From Pyxicephalus adspersus (taxonomy: Eukaryota; Chordata; Amphibia; Anura; Pyxicephalidae), in the NCBI RefSeq assembly GCF_032062135.1, contig NC_092860.1:1021277-1085276 (forward strand): a DNA stretch of 64,000 bases, read 5' to 3'. Position numbers and translations under genes: made by a program. Below are positions 1-12,022 of the stretch, piece after piece. The notes under the pieces are model-generated. The model saw nothing but the letters and a program-made list of their open reading frames with translations. It was not told the origin of the DNA and searched no databases. Position 1 is the first letter of the stretch, and each line of letters starts with the position of its first letter.

Positions 1-454
1 ATTAGCAGATGATTTTTGTGCTTCAATGTTTCTAATTGGGTAGATTTAGAGAATTATGGGGTTTGTGGTGTGTGCACCCATGGATATCGGTCCTTATAAT
101 TTGCAGTGTGTGTTGCAGTAAACTTTCATCCATGTGGGAAAATATGATCCAGGTATAGAATACTTTACACTTCCCATGGAGATAATTGGTTACAACACTT
201 TCCACTTTGACTTTTCTTCTGACTTTCTCGTCTGTGTATGTACTGCCACCTATTGGGGGTTAATTGTTCTGCAGCGTGGGACCACGTATTCTGAGTGCTG
301 CCCTCTGCTGGTGAATTGTAGTCGGTGTTTTATGGCTAAATTTTGCAAAGTGTAAATTATTCATTTTTATCAATGCAATTTAAGTGTACAAATGGCTACT
401 TTACCTGGATTCCATCAAATATACATAATAATTTCCTTTTTTTTCTTTCTGCAG

Positions 455-2021
455 CCTTACAAAGGACGAATCCAAGAGGCCAAAGTACAGAGAGCTTCTA
501 GTGAGTGTCATTAGCTGTGTGTACAGAGCCCTCGCCTGTGCTGACCAATCAGATATCATTTCAGGCAGATTGTCGGCGATGAGCATTCTGCAGTGTTACA
601 TTGATAAATATATGCAAGATGTCTTCAGGATAGAGATATCAGCCCTGTTGGAGTATAATACCTGATGTGTGACAATGACCACCCTGTGCATGCACCCTAC
701 AACAATGGCGGCTCCCTTATATCAAATCGGAGTAACATTTTCAGGGGAACAGGGATGGTGCTGTATGTCCCTGGTTATGTATAAGGTGTCACAATGTTAC
801 AGGTAGCAGTCCCCCCTCCACACAGGCAGCAGTCAGGAATTTTGGACTTCAAGGGTCTGGAAGGAATCTGGGGCTCCTCAATGAGGGCCCTACAAACCTA
901 TAAATACCGATTGATGAGAGGCATAAAAATACTTTGTGAAATCATTCCCTAATTCTTCTGATATAAGGAAACAATAATACTATAGGGGAGTTTGATGCTT
1001 GTAGATGGGAGGAATGAAAAGGGGGGGTGATAATCTCAGGCAAGGAGCAATATTACTATAGAGGGGCTAAGGGCCACAATGATTAAGGAATAATAAGACT
1101 GTGAAGGTAGAGGAATATTACTTTGGGGAAAGGGAGGATGCTATTGGGTGTCCTAATGCATGGAGATGGGGAAATAATAATGCTATCAAAACTTGGGAGA
1201 AAAATACTATGGGGGGGGGGGATGAGGGAGAATAAGAAAGAAAAATATAATGAAGGGGTTACATTTGCAAATAGAGGAATAACATTATTGGGCATCAGGG
1301 TCCTTATATTTGGATGGGGAGGAATGATACTTTGGGGGGGAGGGGGGATCCATTACAGAGCGATTGTGGAATCCTAATACTATAGAGGGGTAACCCTGTA
1401 GGGAAAGGTAGTAGGGGGGGGGCGCAAAGCAAGCTCCCACTGCATGGAGATTAATAAACAATAGTGCTATGGAGGGGTTACATTTGGATTTAGAGGAATA
1501 AGATTACTGGGGGGGGGGGGGTCCAATACAAGGAGATTGAGGCATCCTAATACCACAGAACTGGAGATGGGATAACCCTGGGAGGAATGGTGTTGGTGGG
1601 TAAGGGGTGGCCTGATATTTGCATAAGAAGTAATACTTTGGGGGGGTCCAATACAGAGAGACTGAGGCATGCTAATACTATGGAGGTGGAGGGATAACCC
1701 TGTGGGAGTGGGGTTGACCTGATATTGGTAAAGGCAAGATAGATGATAAAATGGGTCTTGAGGTTCTGAGATGAAGGTGTCTAGCTATGATATGAATATG
1801 GACCTGTGATCTCTCCATTTATCATTTACCCAAATATTAGGACCTAAGGCATTAATTAATTGGGGGGGGACCCTGGTTACCTTTAACCCTTTGTTCTTTT
1901 CCCGCAGAAACACTCATTCATCATGATGTACGAGGAGCGGCACGTGGATGTCGCCGGCTATGTCATTAAAATCCTGGATCAGATGCCAGCCTCCCCCAGC
2001 TCCCCGATGTACGTCGATTGA
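455..2021 (+). CDS. MAP2K4: MAP2K4 (MKK4), last two coding exons
   Basis: Two exons, 455-500 and 1908-2021, code for the C-terminus of the dual-specificity kinase MKK4, which phosphorylates JNK and p38 in the cytoplasm. Exon 455-500 follows a pyrimidine-rich tract and CAG. Its first base completes a codon, then it reads LTKDESKRPKYRELL and stops at a GTGAGT donor. Exon 1908-2021 follows CCCGCAG and begins KHSFIMMYEERHVDV; it ends QMPASPSSPMYVD and TGA. These match kinase subdomain XI and the C-terminal DVD segment that docks upstream MAP3Ks in this family. The intron (501-1907) is phase 0. All earlier exons lie left of the window. Identity is by recognition of the MAP2K4 tail; other MAP2Ks have different C-termini. 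No frameshift or stop is seen. Confidence 0.96.
960..1720. repeat. Decayed G-rich tandem repeat in MAP2K4 last intron
   Basis: The last MAP2K4 intron holds an irregular series of related units, roughly of the form 'gaggaataatacta...ggggg', with many runs of 8-10 G (for example near 1211, 1337, 1417 and 1510). Unit length varies, so it reads as an old minisatellite. On the sense strand it could form G-quadruplexes. No coding content is supported. Confidence 0.6.
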
Positions 2022-2501
2022 CCTCGCCTCCACTCAAAACTCTAGCAAACGGCAATTTAAGACGGAAGGGCTGGGGGCAAATCAGACGGAGAGACGCCAC
2101 TGCACGAACCCGATGTGACTTTACCTCTCCGGCTCCAGTGCTACGTGCAATAAGATCAGTGTTTTTGTTTCCATTCTTTCCATTGTGTCTGTACGCTAAA
2201 GTCATATGTAAAACGCATCCCTTTAAAAAAAAAACAAAACGCCGGTTACCCGGTGCTCAGCTGGCGGACAGGCGAAAGCCCCGCGTTCCGTGCTAACCTG
2301 CTAAATGGAACTCAAGTGAGACTGGAATCAACCGATATCTCTGCAGTGACCTCTTCCAACCCGAAACCAACAGACGCTGACCGCCCCAGTGGAGCGAGAC
2401 CTGGCGTCACCCCATCTATCCCCCTGCTCCGCGGAGGCGGGAAGAGGTGATAAAGAATATGAATTATATAAATATATATATTTTTATTATTTTTAAATAA
2501 A
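2022..2501 (+). terminator. MAP2K4: MAP2K4 3' UTR with candidate poly(A) signal
   Basis: The sequence after the MAP2K4 stop has no repeat up to an AATAAA at 2496-2501, which is followed by an A-rich run. This is the first canonical signal in the sense direction, about 475 bases past the stop, so it is the simplest 3' end. Later sites cannot be excluded. Short ORFs here look like chance. Confidence 0.5.
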
Positions 2502-2739
2502 AAAACAAAAAAAAAATCTTCACAAAGTGCAATAGGTTAACCAATTCTTCGTCAGGTGGTCCTGCCATGGATCAGGACTTTAACATTATCTTTTTTTTTT
2601 TGTTTGTTTGTTTTCTTTTTTTTTTTTTCTTTTTTTTTGCCCTTCTGGCAGAGAATGGGGTTAATAATTATGAAATTATGAAATTCTGTTCCACTATAGT
2701 TTTATGTTCTCAGAGTGTCAGTTGGATTTATTTTTCCCT

Positions 2740-3131
2740 TAGGTCAGGTACTGATGCTGGGGATAATTCCCCTATTGGTGAGGTCAGGTACTGATAGTGG
2801 GGATTTGCCCCCTATTGGTGAGGTCAGGTACTGATAGTGGGGATTTACCCGCTATTGGTGATGATGGATGAGAAGACCTGGCTCACCATTCCAATTCATC
2901 CCAAAGGTGTTCAGTAGGGTTGAGGTCAGGGCTCTGTGCAGGACACTGGAGTTCCTTCACACCAAACTGGTGACCCCATGTCTTTATGGAGGGGGACTTT
3001 TTACCCCGGGGCACAGTCATGAGGGGCAGAAAAGGGTCTTCACCAAACTGTGACCACAAGGCTGGAAGAGCACAATTGTCTGCAATGTCTTTGTATGATG
3101 GAGCATTACCAGGACTCCTCACTGGGGACAT
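2740..3131 (-). mobile_element. Tc1/mariner transposase fossil
   Basis: The minus strand encodes a fragment ending with PAQSPDLNPTEHLWDELEW, the hallmark of Tc1-type transposases around the last catalytic acidic residue (SPDLNPIEHLW). Upstream residues (SIKTWGHQFGVKELQC) also fit the family. Only a short piece of the DDE domain remains and no flanking inverted repeats were found, so it is a dead copy. On its left the motif 'gaggtcaggtactgat' is repeated three times (2742-2835). Related pieces occur at 20320-20560 and 63420-63535. Confidence 0.75.
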
Positions 3132-3892
3132 CTGGACCCCATCATTGGGTGGGACGTCTACCTACGTCCATTTTGTTTCCCTCGGAGGATCGGCTTTATC
3201 ATTATGTGAAGTTTATGGGGGGATCACATAGACAGCTTGTGTTCGGATGGTATTCGGGTTACATGTGCAGTTCAAGGGGAATATCCCCATTTACTCTCCA
3301 CCTTGTTCTGCTGATCAGATTTTGGCCCATTGTCTTCCACTTTCCCTTCATCATTGAATCCTGAGATGTCACAGGGTCATTAAAGTTAATTTTCTATGGC
3401 CTTCTGTAGGAGAAAATGAGATACAAAAGTCAGTAGACATTCTTTTTTACATCGAGTCATCCCACCAACTCCTCCCTTAGCACTGCAAGAATAAAAGTTA
3501 AAATTTAGTGACCCCTCAATAACCCTGCTGGGGAGCCTTGGGGACCTGCATGGTTTTTTGGGTTCTGCACATTACCCCAATGGGAAATAGTGCGGGAGGG
3601 GTTGTGTAGTCCTCGATCACACTGATTTTTCTGGCTGTATTTTTAGAGTTTGCATTAATTGCTCCAATGGCCCCAGGGATCTCGGTGCCGGTCTATTGAT
3701 AATGATTGGTCTGTATTATCAGCATACGTTCTCTGCAGGTTGGGTATCTTGTCATGAAAATAACTTTCTGATTGATGTAATTTTTCAAAACAACAAATGG
3801 AAATATTTTGAGGGTTTAGGGTAAAATAACATTTTGTATAAGTTATATATTACATTTATTATAGAGGGAGGACTATTTTTCTAAATCACAGT

Positions 3893-4775
3893 TAGGGGTA
3901 TGAGGAGAGAGAAAAAGATGGGGGGGGGGAAATCAGGGACAGTTGGGGGATATAAAGAGGAACAGTCCTTATATATGAGGGACAGTTGGGGGTATGAAGA
4001 CGGACAGTCCTTATGTATGAGGGGCAGTTGGGGGTATGAAGAGGAACAGTCCTTATATATGAGGGACAGTTGGGGGTATGAAGACGGACAGTCCTTACGT
4101 ATGAGGGGCAGTTGGGGGTATGAAGACGGACAGTCCTTACGTATGAGGGGCAGTTGGGGGTATGAAGACGGACAGTCCTTACGTATGAGGGGCAGTTGGG
4201 GGTATGAAGACGGGACAGTCCTAACGAATCGGGGGCAGTTGGGGCTATGAAGATGGCCAGTCCCAACGAATCAGGGCAGTTGGGGGGTATGAAGACGGGC
4301 GGTCCCTACGAATCAGGGGCCGTTGGGGGTATGAAGACGAACAGTCCCTCCAAATCAGGGGCAGTTGGGGGTATGAAGACGGGCAGTCCTTACGAATCCG
4401 GGGCATTTGAGGGTATGAAGACGGACAGTCCTTACGTATGAGGCGCAGTTGGGGGTATGAAAACAGGACAGTCCTTACGAATCAGGGACAGATGGGGTAT
4501 GAAGACGGACAGTCCTTATGTATCTGGGGCAGATGGGGGTATGAAGATAGACAGTCTTTACATATCTGAGACAGTTGGGAGTATGAAGACGGACAGTCGT
4601 TATATATGAGAGGCAGTTGGGGGTATAAAGACGGACAGTCCTTACATATCAAGGACAGTTGGGAGTATGAAGAGGGACAGTCCTTACATAGCTGGGACAG
4701 TTGGGAGTATTCATGCTTACATATCTGGGGCAGTTGAGGGTATGAAGATGGACAGTCCATACATAAAAGGGGCAG
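3893..4775. repeat. 42-bp minisatellite, array 1
   Basis: About 21 tandem copies of a 42-bp unit of the type 'cagttgggggtatgaagacgg' followed by 'acagtccttacgtatgaggg'. Because 42 is a multiple of 3, several frames stay open and give 14-residue repeats. These are a by-product of the period and not evidence of a gene. The left flank (3840-3867) resembles the left flank of the second array near 11158-11186. Confidence 0.9.
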
Positions 4776-5545
4776 TGGTGTATGTTTGGGGTTCTGCCTC
4801 TGTACCTCCCCTTCCTCTCCCAATAATCTCACAATGATTATTCTCTGCTAAGTCATTGCAGTGCACTGTAATAAAGAGAACCCTACTTTTTTATATATAT
4901 ACTAAGAATAAAAAATAAGCTTTATTGAATTGTGCAAAGTAACAAACATTTTAAACATCTTTCCATCAAATATAAATATACCAATATAGCAAATAAAATC
5001 CCAGTATTAAACAGAATGTAACACAGGCGATTGACAAACTTAAGGGGAAGCTCCCATCTCATCGTATCACATCATACATAAACGTGTGATCCCATTCGAG
5101 ATTCTTTGAATCTGACAGTTATGTTAGGCCTGAAAAAAAAAAAAAAAAAACAGGTTCAACAAAAAAGAGGGTAAACTGGAGCGTTCGTTACCAGAGAGGG
5201 ACACATTGGTGGCAGCATTTGTCCGTATCTATACAAGTTCATTTTATTGTCATGGGATCATGGCTGGGTTATGGTAGGGGGGTATTTTATGGCTGGTATA
5301 TGGACCTGGGGCTTACAGTATCAGAATGGAGTGTAATATAGTAGGCCTTGGTCAGGACAATAAAATGCTGAGTCATGTAGTCCTCCAGCAGTGGGTGGGG
5401 TCAACAGACATCATAACAGGAAGTGACATCATAGCAGCAAGCGGCTAAGTCATGTGACCCAGCCAAGCTTTCTCCCATTGGTCCAATAACAAAGCTGCCC
5501 CAGAGCTTTCTGACAGTTAGTGGGCAGACTATAGTAGCACAGAGA
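4776..5545. other. Intergenic, no gene seen
   Basis: This is AT-rich sequence with an A-run near 5132-5150 and short ORFs lacking domain character. No splice-flanked coding exon was recognised. Confidence 0.5.
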
Positions 5546-5690
5546 AATGCTGGGACTTGTAGTCCCCCAGTAGCCTTCTTATAGTGTAGTTGGAATGCTG
5601 GGACTTGTAGTCCCCCAGTAGCACTCTTATAGTGTAGTTGGAATGCTGGGACTTGTAGTCCCCCAGTAGCACTGTACAATGGGGTGTAGT
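5546..5690. repeat. 48-bp tandem repeat, three copies
   Basis: Three direct copies of a 48-bp unit containing 'tgctgggacttgtagtccc', itself a short imperfect palindrome. The copies are nearly identical, so the duplication is recent. Confidence 0.85.
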
Positions 5691-6368
5691 AGTAAAGTCA
5701 CATATTTGGTGCCAGTTTCTCCTTCCTATTGGACATCTGTATTGATGATAAGATGTCTCTGTGAGCAGTAATATGGTCCGGATGTTTCCGGATGTTTAGC
5801 TCCAAGGATTTGTGTCTGGATGGATAACGTATAATAACTTTCTACTTTCTCACATCCTGAAGAAGCAGCGTTATCATCTGACACCAAATCACTGTCCCAC
5901 TATGGGGTTTGGATGGCGGTGTTCACGTTGCGGGTGGCGGTTGTGGTGCGCGCGTGCAGGTTGGGTCCGTGCATAATGACATCCTTGGCTTTGTATATAG
6001 GATGGCATCTTACACAGCCAATCATATACTGAGAAAGGCTTGGATGCCATTGAAGCCCACTATACCCCATAGCTAATAATGGAAAGGATTGAAGCTTTCT
6101 GAAACACGCCTTGGTCTGACACTCAGTTCTTGTAAAGCCAGGAAACTTCCTCTTCTACTAATATCATTGGCCCGGTGTGTTCTGGGCCCATTCACAGTGT
6201 TCAGTCAGTGTTCTGTATTCTTAGATGTAACTTCCTCTCAATATCCAGGAGCTCTCAGTGCAGCTCAGATTTTTTGGGGGCTGGGAGCTTTTCACCTATT
6301 TTTTCCCTCATATTACACTTTCTTTTTTGTTTTCTTTTGTGCCCCCCACAGATGTAAGAATTATATAT

Positions 6369-7326
6369 GGGGCACTCCAACCCACAGGCACCTTCCCAGA
6401 CATAACTTTATTTGAGAGACTATGTATGGAAGGCCCGTTTTCCAGAGGTGCTATTTCCTCCATTTTCCGCCTCCTACACATTTCTTCTCAGGGTACTCCA
6501 TATTAGCTTAAATATATGCTTAAATGGGACGAGGTTCTGGGTCGGTCCCTAGCCCCAGAAGAATGGCTTGACATTTGGGAGGCAGTGCATAAAAGTTCTA
6601 TCTGTACATTGTATAAAGAGAACCTATATAAAATTTTGCTCAGGTGGTATTACACCCCGGAGGTACTCCACCGGCTGTTCCCCAATGTTGATCCCACCTG
6701 TTGGAGGTGTAAAAACCATTGTGGTACAATAGAACATGTATTCTGGTTCTGCCCCCTTATCCAAGCTTACTGGGCCCGAGTTAATGATCTGCTCTCCACT
6801 GTGACCCAGCAACCTGTGAATCTGGATCCCTTTTCACATTTACTAGGCCAACCCCCTCTGGCACTGCCAAAAGTGTCTCGGAAGCTAGTATCTCATATAC
6901 TAGTAGCAGCTCGCACATTGATTCCCACTAGATGGAAATCGCCTTCTCCTCCCTCCATGGAGAACCTTTACACAAGGATTCTAGACATACGCCTTATGGA
7001 ATACCTTACAGCTCTCCTTAGAAACACGGTGGCCACGTTTGAAGCGACTTGGGAGGCTTGGGATCATTTCTATGCTAACCTGTCCGGATGACCCCCCAAT
7101 ATCTTTTTACTTACCTGATGGCGTCACATTACCCGCACTTTATTTTCCCCACCCTCATACCTTTTGATGTTTGAATTCAAAGTTTTGTTTAGGAACTGGT
7201 TATTGTAATCCTCAAAGTCTGTAAACGTTATGTCTCAAACTCACAGTTCTGTTATGTGTTATTTCTTTCTTTTGCCCTTTTTGTACCCTGTTGAAATATT
7301 TCTCAATAAAAATACAATTTCAAAAA
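6369..7326 (+). mobile_element. 5'-truncated L1/Tx1-type LINE with target-site duplication
   Basis: A reverse-transcriptase C-terminal region reads + strand from about 6370 to 7091. It includes the zinc-binding segment CWRCKNHCGTIEHVFWFCP and the upstream EENLYK/RWYYTPEVLHRLFP context typical of the L1/Tx1 group. One in-frame TAG near 6504 interrupts the frame. The 3' UTR has AATAAA near 7300 and a short A tail. The insertion is flanked by a 13-base direct repeat, 'aagaattatatat', at 6356-6368 and 7327-7339. That defines a target-primed insertion of about 960 bp lacking all 5' sequence. The TAG and truncation make it inactive. Confidence 0.88.
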
Positions 7327-7339
7327 AAGAATTATATAT

Positions 7340-8627
7340 AGATCTGTGCATGTTGTGACTTTATCTTTTCTTGCTGTCTTCAGCCATAGATCTCTGGTTT
7401 TATATATCAATATTTGATTGTCAGTGTGGTGGTCCCTTTAGAGGTTAATTTACAAACACACCAGCCCTGCAAGAGTCTCATTTGCCTTTTGATGTCCCAT
7501 ATTTTGAAAATGCTGTCACTACACCCATCAGCTGCTGCAGGTAGGTGCAATGGTTCCTTCTGCAGGATCTGAGGACTTGTAGTGATGGATTAGCTGTGGA
7601 AGAAACCAATGCATGTTGAAGGAGAACTACATGTCCCAGCACGGCCTGTATATATTGGATATTATTAGATGGAAGAATTCCAAGTCCCATCATGACCCAT
7701 GTACATTGTGTATATGGTGAACCTGCTGGCTGTAGTGGGGAGTCTAAGCTGCATATAGACAATAGATTTATTCATTTGAGATAAATGTTTGCAATGGTCT
7801 CCGGTGAATGTCCCACAGCTGTACAGCTGCCACCGATATCGTTCAGTGATCCGTCCTGCAGGAGAACTGACAGCCAATGACCGTTGCTGTTTCCTATGGA
7901 GGAGGATGCAGTGTGTCTCTCATTCAGCCCCCCATATGAGACTGGTGATGTGATTCACACATAGATTTTTAATTTCACAAAATATTTTATAAAACACAAT
8001 AAAGGTAAAAAAGAGGCCCAGCTGCATATCCTGTATGACCCTGTACAGCGCCAGAAATTGGGGAAAATGTGAGCAATCTGCTTGTTGCCAGCTGGATTAG
8101 GTGTGCATGCCTATTGTCCCCTCCTGGACTCTCTCTAGTGATTCCTATTGTTTCCTTGGGGCAGGGTGACAATTAGGAGGAGATATGCTGGGAGTTTTCA
8201 TTTCCACAAATTTAGGGGATAATCTAAAGATATTTTGGGCATTGTAAACTACGAATCCCCTCTGCCACCATGTGCTAGGGATGGAAGAGTGGAGGAGGGC
8301 AGCCTAGGTTGACAACCATGACGTGTGGTCACCCTAAGACAGGAAGGGTGTTTTGTAGCTATATTGCTGCCCCAACCAAACATTTAGCTCCCACATCCCA
8401 GGACTGGTCAGCTGCAATACACATTTGTCATCTTGGGTTTAAAACTACATTATGGCTTTGATGACCTTTTAGGAGTGTATTTATAAATCATTTCCATGTC
8501 AATTCGCCCGAGATCCTCCCATATATTGGCTAAAATATACAAGTAGTCCCTGGGGTACATAGGAGATAGGGGCTGTAGGTATGTTCTGAAGTTGAATTTG
8601 TATGTAAGTTGGAACAGGTACATTATT
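7340..8627. other. Intergenic, no gene seen
   Basis: Short ORFs on both strands show no recognisable domain, no consistent splice sites and no repeat family I can name. Confidence 0.45.
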
Positions 8628-9130
8628 TTAACCCCATGGCGTTCTTATTCTGTCCGTGTTTTCATGCAGAAAGCATTCCTTTTTTTTTGCATGGAAATTT
8701 ATTTTACATTGTAGGCCTTTAATTCTTAGGCATAACTCACCCAAATATGTCCAATATTTAATAAATGTAATAAATTTCATAATAAACTTTAAATAAAAGA
8801 AAAGCTGTTAAAATAAGAGTGCATAAAAATATTAAAACATGTAATATAACTGTACGGTAGCATGTATTATTTATATTTAATATAATTATATATAATATAT
8901 AAAGATTTGTTTATATTGGACTCAATACAGCTATTTTGTGTTGAATCCAATACGAAAGTATTTGAATTTTTCGTCGCCCCTCCCGCCCGCCCGCACCGAC
9001 GTCAGCGGGAAACCCCAGAGAATGTCCCTGCAGTTGCCGGCTGAAGATCGAAGAAAGAAGACCTGTCCTGAGAACCTGCAGGGATAAGCAGGATGCAGGT
9101 GGACACCAAGGGAAGAAGGTAGGTGTTTTT
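8628..9130 (+). mobile_element. Possible piggyBac-like MITE end with GC-rich internal segment
   Basis: TTAA followed by 'ccccatggcgttc' at 8628 resembles the TTAACCCC(C)TGGCGG termini of frog piggyBac-like elements, and a clearer example lies at 30903-31296. AT-rich sequence follows, then a GC-rich block (about 8975-9125). No matching right end was found, so the border is uncertain. Confidence 0.35.
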
Positions 9131-10428
9131 TTTTAGGTTTTTAGTGACAAGAGTTTGCAGAAAAGCTCAGTCTCAGTTGTGTTTAGCTTTCCTCTGTAAG
9201 TCATGCAAACCGCCCCCTCCCCCTTCCAAGCCTCCATCCTGTCCCTTGGAGCAGGGAAGCCCTGTTCGTATCTAGGAGTTGTCTGTATGTCAGATGTCCT
9301 GGGGAATACCAGTATAGCATTTTCTATTGTGATTGCTGTGCACTTTTGACAATTGGCCACTAGGTGGCAGAACACATCATTGTTTTACTATACACTGAAA
9401 CCAGGAAAGGGATTTCAATGGCTGCCAGCGAAGTTTCAGCCGAATTGACGGAATAATTGATGAATATATATTCCTAAATGTCCTCTGACGATTACTTTCA
9501 CCTAGTCTCACCCCCAGAAATTTCACCCACCAGCCACATTTGTTTTTAGTACTATTGAAAATAAAAGTAACAAGAAGACAAAAAAATGAAATGCAAACAT
9601 TTAAGACAAAAAATACAATTACAAACATTCCTGGATCAAATCTATACCAGCCTAAATGTAAACGTTAAAGTAAGTTTCAGTTTGATAGGCGAATTAACAA
9701 AATGCATTTTTTCCTAAATCCTTTGGGTCGTGGTGGACTATTGGCAGGAGCCTATGGCCCAATGGACGACCTGGGGCCCCTGCTACACAACCTTCAGAGA
9801 AATAATATAAATGGTCAGACATGCTTCACAAGGATGGAGGAATCTGTAGGCAGCTGGATGGAGAAAAAGGTTCATTCTGGCATAGATAATGAGGGGTTTT
9901 CCAGTAATATTTAAATCTTTATACCAATCAAAAAGATTGGGGGCCAAAGCTGGTACCTTGCCCAGGGCCCCATTCTGCTTTAATGCACCTCTTCATATCC
10001 AGGACTGGCTGATAAGAGCAAGGCCGGGTAAATGATCAATACCCTGTAGATATTGATTTATCTGGTTTCCTTTTCACTTCTGCTGGAATTGAGAGATCAC
10101 TTTCCCCAGCTCTGACCACCAATTCAGCTCCTCAAGCTGATTACATTTTTGGTGGTCACAGTGTGGGGGGATGGCATTGATTAGGGGAAGAATGGCAATT
10201 CCTGATCAATGTTAGATGGATTTGTTGATTGGTAATGCCCCATCTTCTAATAGATTTGCATTACATTAATAGACGGCCAGCATTAGCTGGAGGGAATCAG
10301 CAGGGTGTCACTGGCTCGGCCACCTCTCTGAATGGTCATCTGACACCCAACAGATCTAAAATAACAAGTTTGGTAGATTTAGCTGTACCTCTAGCAGCTT
10401 CCATTCACCTCTCTGCCTGACTTCCATG

Positions 10429-10701
10429 TTAAGATCTTTTCTCATAGTTTGAGATGATCAGGGAACCTCGGCCACCAGATTCCTTCTCACCAATATAGAA
10501 GACAGCATGGAGGGGCTCAGTGTAGGATATGACATGTCCGGCCTCGTAGTCCAGATGGATCACAAATATCTTACTGAGGTTGTCTAGTGATATCAGATCT
10601 TTCACACTGTCATAGAGTGCACAGTATTGGCCCTTGTATCTCACCAGGGCCCACAACTTGGCGTTAGTTCCAATCACTGACAAGCTGTCTCCATCTCTGC
10701 A
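10429..10701 (-). pseudogene. TRIM-type B30.2/SPRY domain fragment
   Basis: The minus-strand translation of this stretch has the SPRY pattern of TRIM-like proteins: SVIGTNAKLWALVRYKGQYC, then LSKIFVIHLDYEAGHVISY, then EPLHAVFYIGEKESGG and a SNYEK-type end before the stop. About 90 residues remain of a domain that is normally about 170-190 residues, and no PRY, B-box or RING sequence was seen nearby. The upstream frame is continuous with a CR1 LINE fragment (10702-11065). I infer a truncated, dead copy joined to the LINE, perhaps a retrocopy. An unrecognised 3' exon of a real TRIM gene is less likely because its 5' side is a LINE. Confidence 0.72.
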
Positions 10702-11065
10702 GTCTATTCCTCTTTTAATACAAGACAGTACTTTACTAGCTTTAGATATTGCAGCTTGGCATTGCATGATGTTATTAAGTCTATGATCTACCAGAACCCC
10801 CAGATCCGTCTCCATTTCTGACTCTCCCAAATGTATTCCCCCTAGACAGTATGAAGCATGCATGTTGTTACCCCCAAGTGCATAACTTTACATTTATCTA
10901 TATTAAATGTAATTTGGCTGCCCAATCACACAGTACATCCAGGTCTGCTTGTAGATTATAGACATCCTGTATGGACTTAATTCCATGACATAGTTTGGTG
11001 TCATCTGCAAACACAGAAATCCCAAACTCTATATCATTTATAAAGATGTTACACAATAAAGGTCA
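10702..11065 (-). mobile_element. CR1-type LINE fragment (reverse transcriptase)
   Basis: Read on the minus strand, the piece has an INDIEFG-like segment, then FADDTKLCHGIKSIQDVYNL (the RT catalytic box is F/YADD), then a frameshift near 10900, then ETDLGVLVDHRLNNIMQCQA and a VLSCIKRGID end. This order is that of CR1 LINE reverse transcriptases just before their 3' end. The frameshift and missing 5' part make it inactive. Confidence 0.82.
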
Positions 11066-11239
11066 ACAATTTCTTCTTTCACATTCACTTCTCAGATCAC
11101 TTCTTGCATACACACAGACACCACCAGCTTTTTGTTTGACTCTGTCTTTACGAAACAGAGTTATATATTACATTTATTACGGAGGGGCATATAATCCCCC
11201 CCCAAAAGGTGGGCCAACTGAGGAGAACAGAGGGCCGAT

Positions 11240-12020
11240 TCCTTTAAATCAGGGACAGTTAGGGGTATCAGGAGAGGGGCAGTTGGGGGTATGAAGACGG
11301 ACAGTCCTTGCAAATCAGGTACAGTTGGGGGTATGAAGAGGGGCAGTCCTTACATATTAGGGGCAATTAGGGGTATGAAGAGGGGCAGTCCTTGCATATC
11401 AGGGACAGTTGGGGGTATGAAGAGGGGCAGTCCTTACATATTGGGGGCAGTAAGGGATATGAAGAGGGGCAGTCCTTACATATTAGGGGTATGAAGAAGG
11501 GCAGTCTTTGCATATCAGGGACAGTTGGTTATATCAAGAGGGGCAGTCCTTACATATTGGGGGCAGTAAGGGATATGAAGAGGGGCAGTCCTTACATATT
11601 AGGGGTATGAAGAGGGGCAGTCCTTGCATATCAGGGACAGTTGGTTATATCAAGAGGGGCAGTCCTTACATATTGGGGGCAGTAAGGGATATGAAGATGG
11701 GCAGTACTTACATATTAAGGGCAGTTTGGAGTATGAAGAGGGGCAGAAGAGGGGCAGTCCTTACATATTGGGGGCAGTAAGGGATATGAAGATGGGCAGT
11801 ACTTACATATTAAGGGCAGTTTGGAGTATGAAGAGGGGCAGTCCTTACATATTGGGGGCAGTAAGGGATATGAAGATGGGCAGTACTTACATATTAGGGG
11901 CAGTTTGGAGTATGAAGAGGGACAGTCCTTACATATTGGGGGCAGTTAGGGATATGAAGAGGGGCAGTCCTTACATATTGGGGGCAGTTAGGGATATGAA
12001 GAGGGGCAGTCCCTACATAT
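11240..12020. repeat. 42-bp minisatellite, array 2, with 116-bp higher-order units
   Basis: About 18 units related to the array at 3.9-4.8 kb: 'ggggcagtccttacatattg' followed by 'ggggcagtaagggatatgaaga', 42 bp in all. Some units are shortened, giving a higher-order repeat: near-identical blocks begin 116 bp apart at 11392, 11508 and 11624. Later, 84-bp dimers appear. Open frames across it are by-products of the period. The array runs directly into the inverted-repeat element at 12023. Confidence 0.9.
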
Positions 12021-12022
12021 CA

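Noticed and set aside
3892..4441. Overlapping open frames with 14-residue repeats
   Set aside because: They arise on both strands because the minisatellite unit is 42 bp; there is no conserved protein feature.
5859..5880. 'cctgaagaagcagcg' as another hammerhead-like motif
   Set aside because: Only the first half of the motif is present; no GAAAC follows at the right distance.
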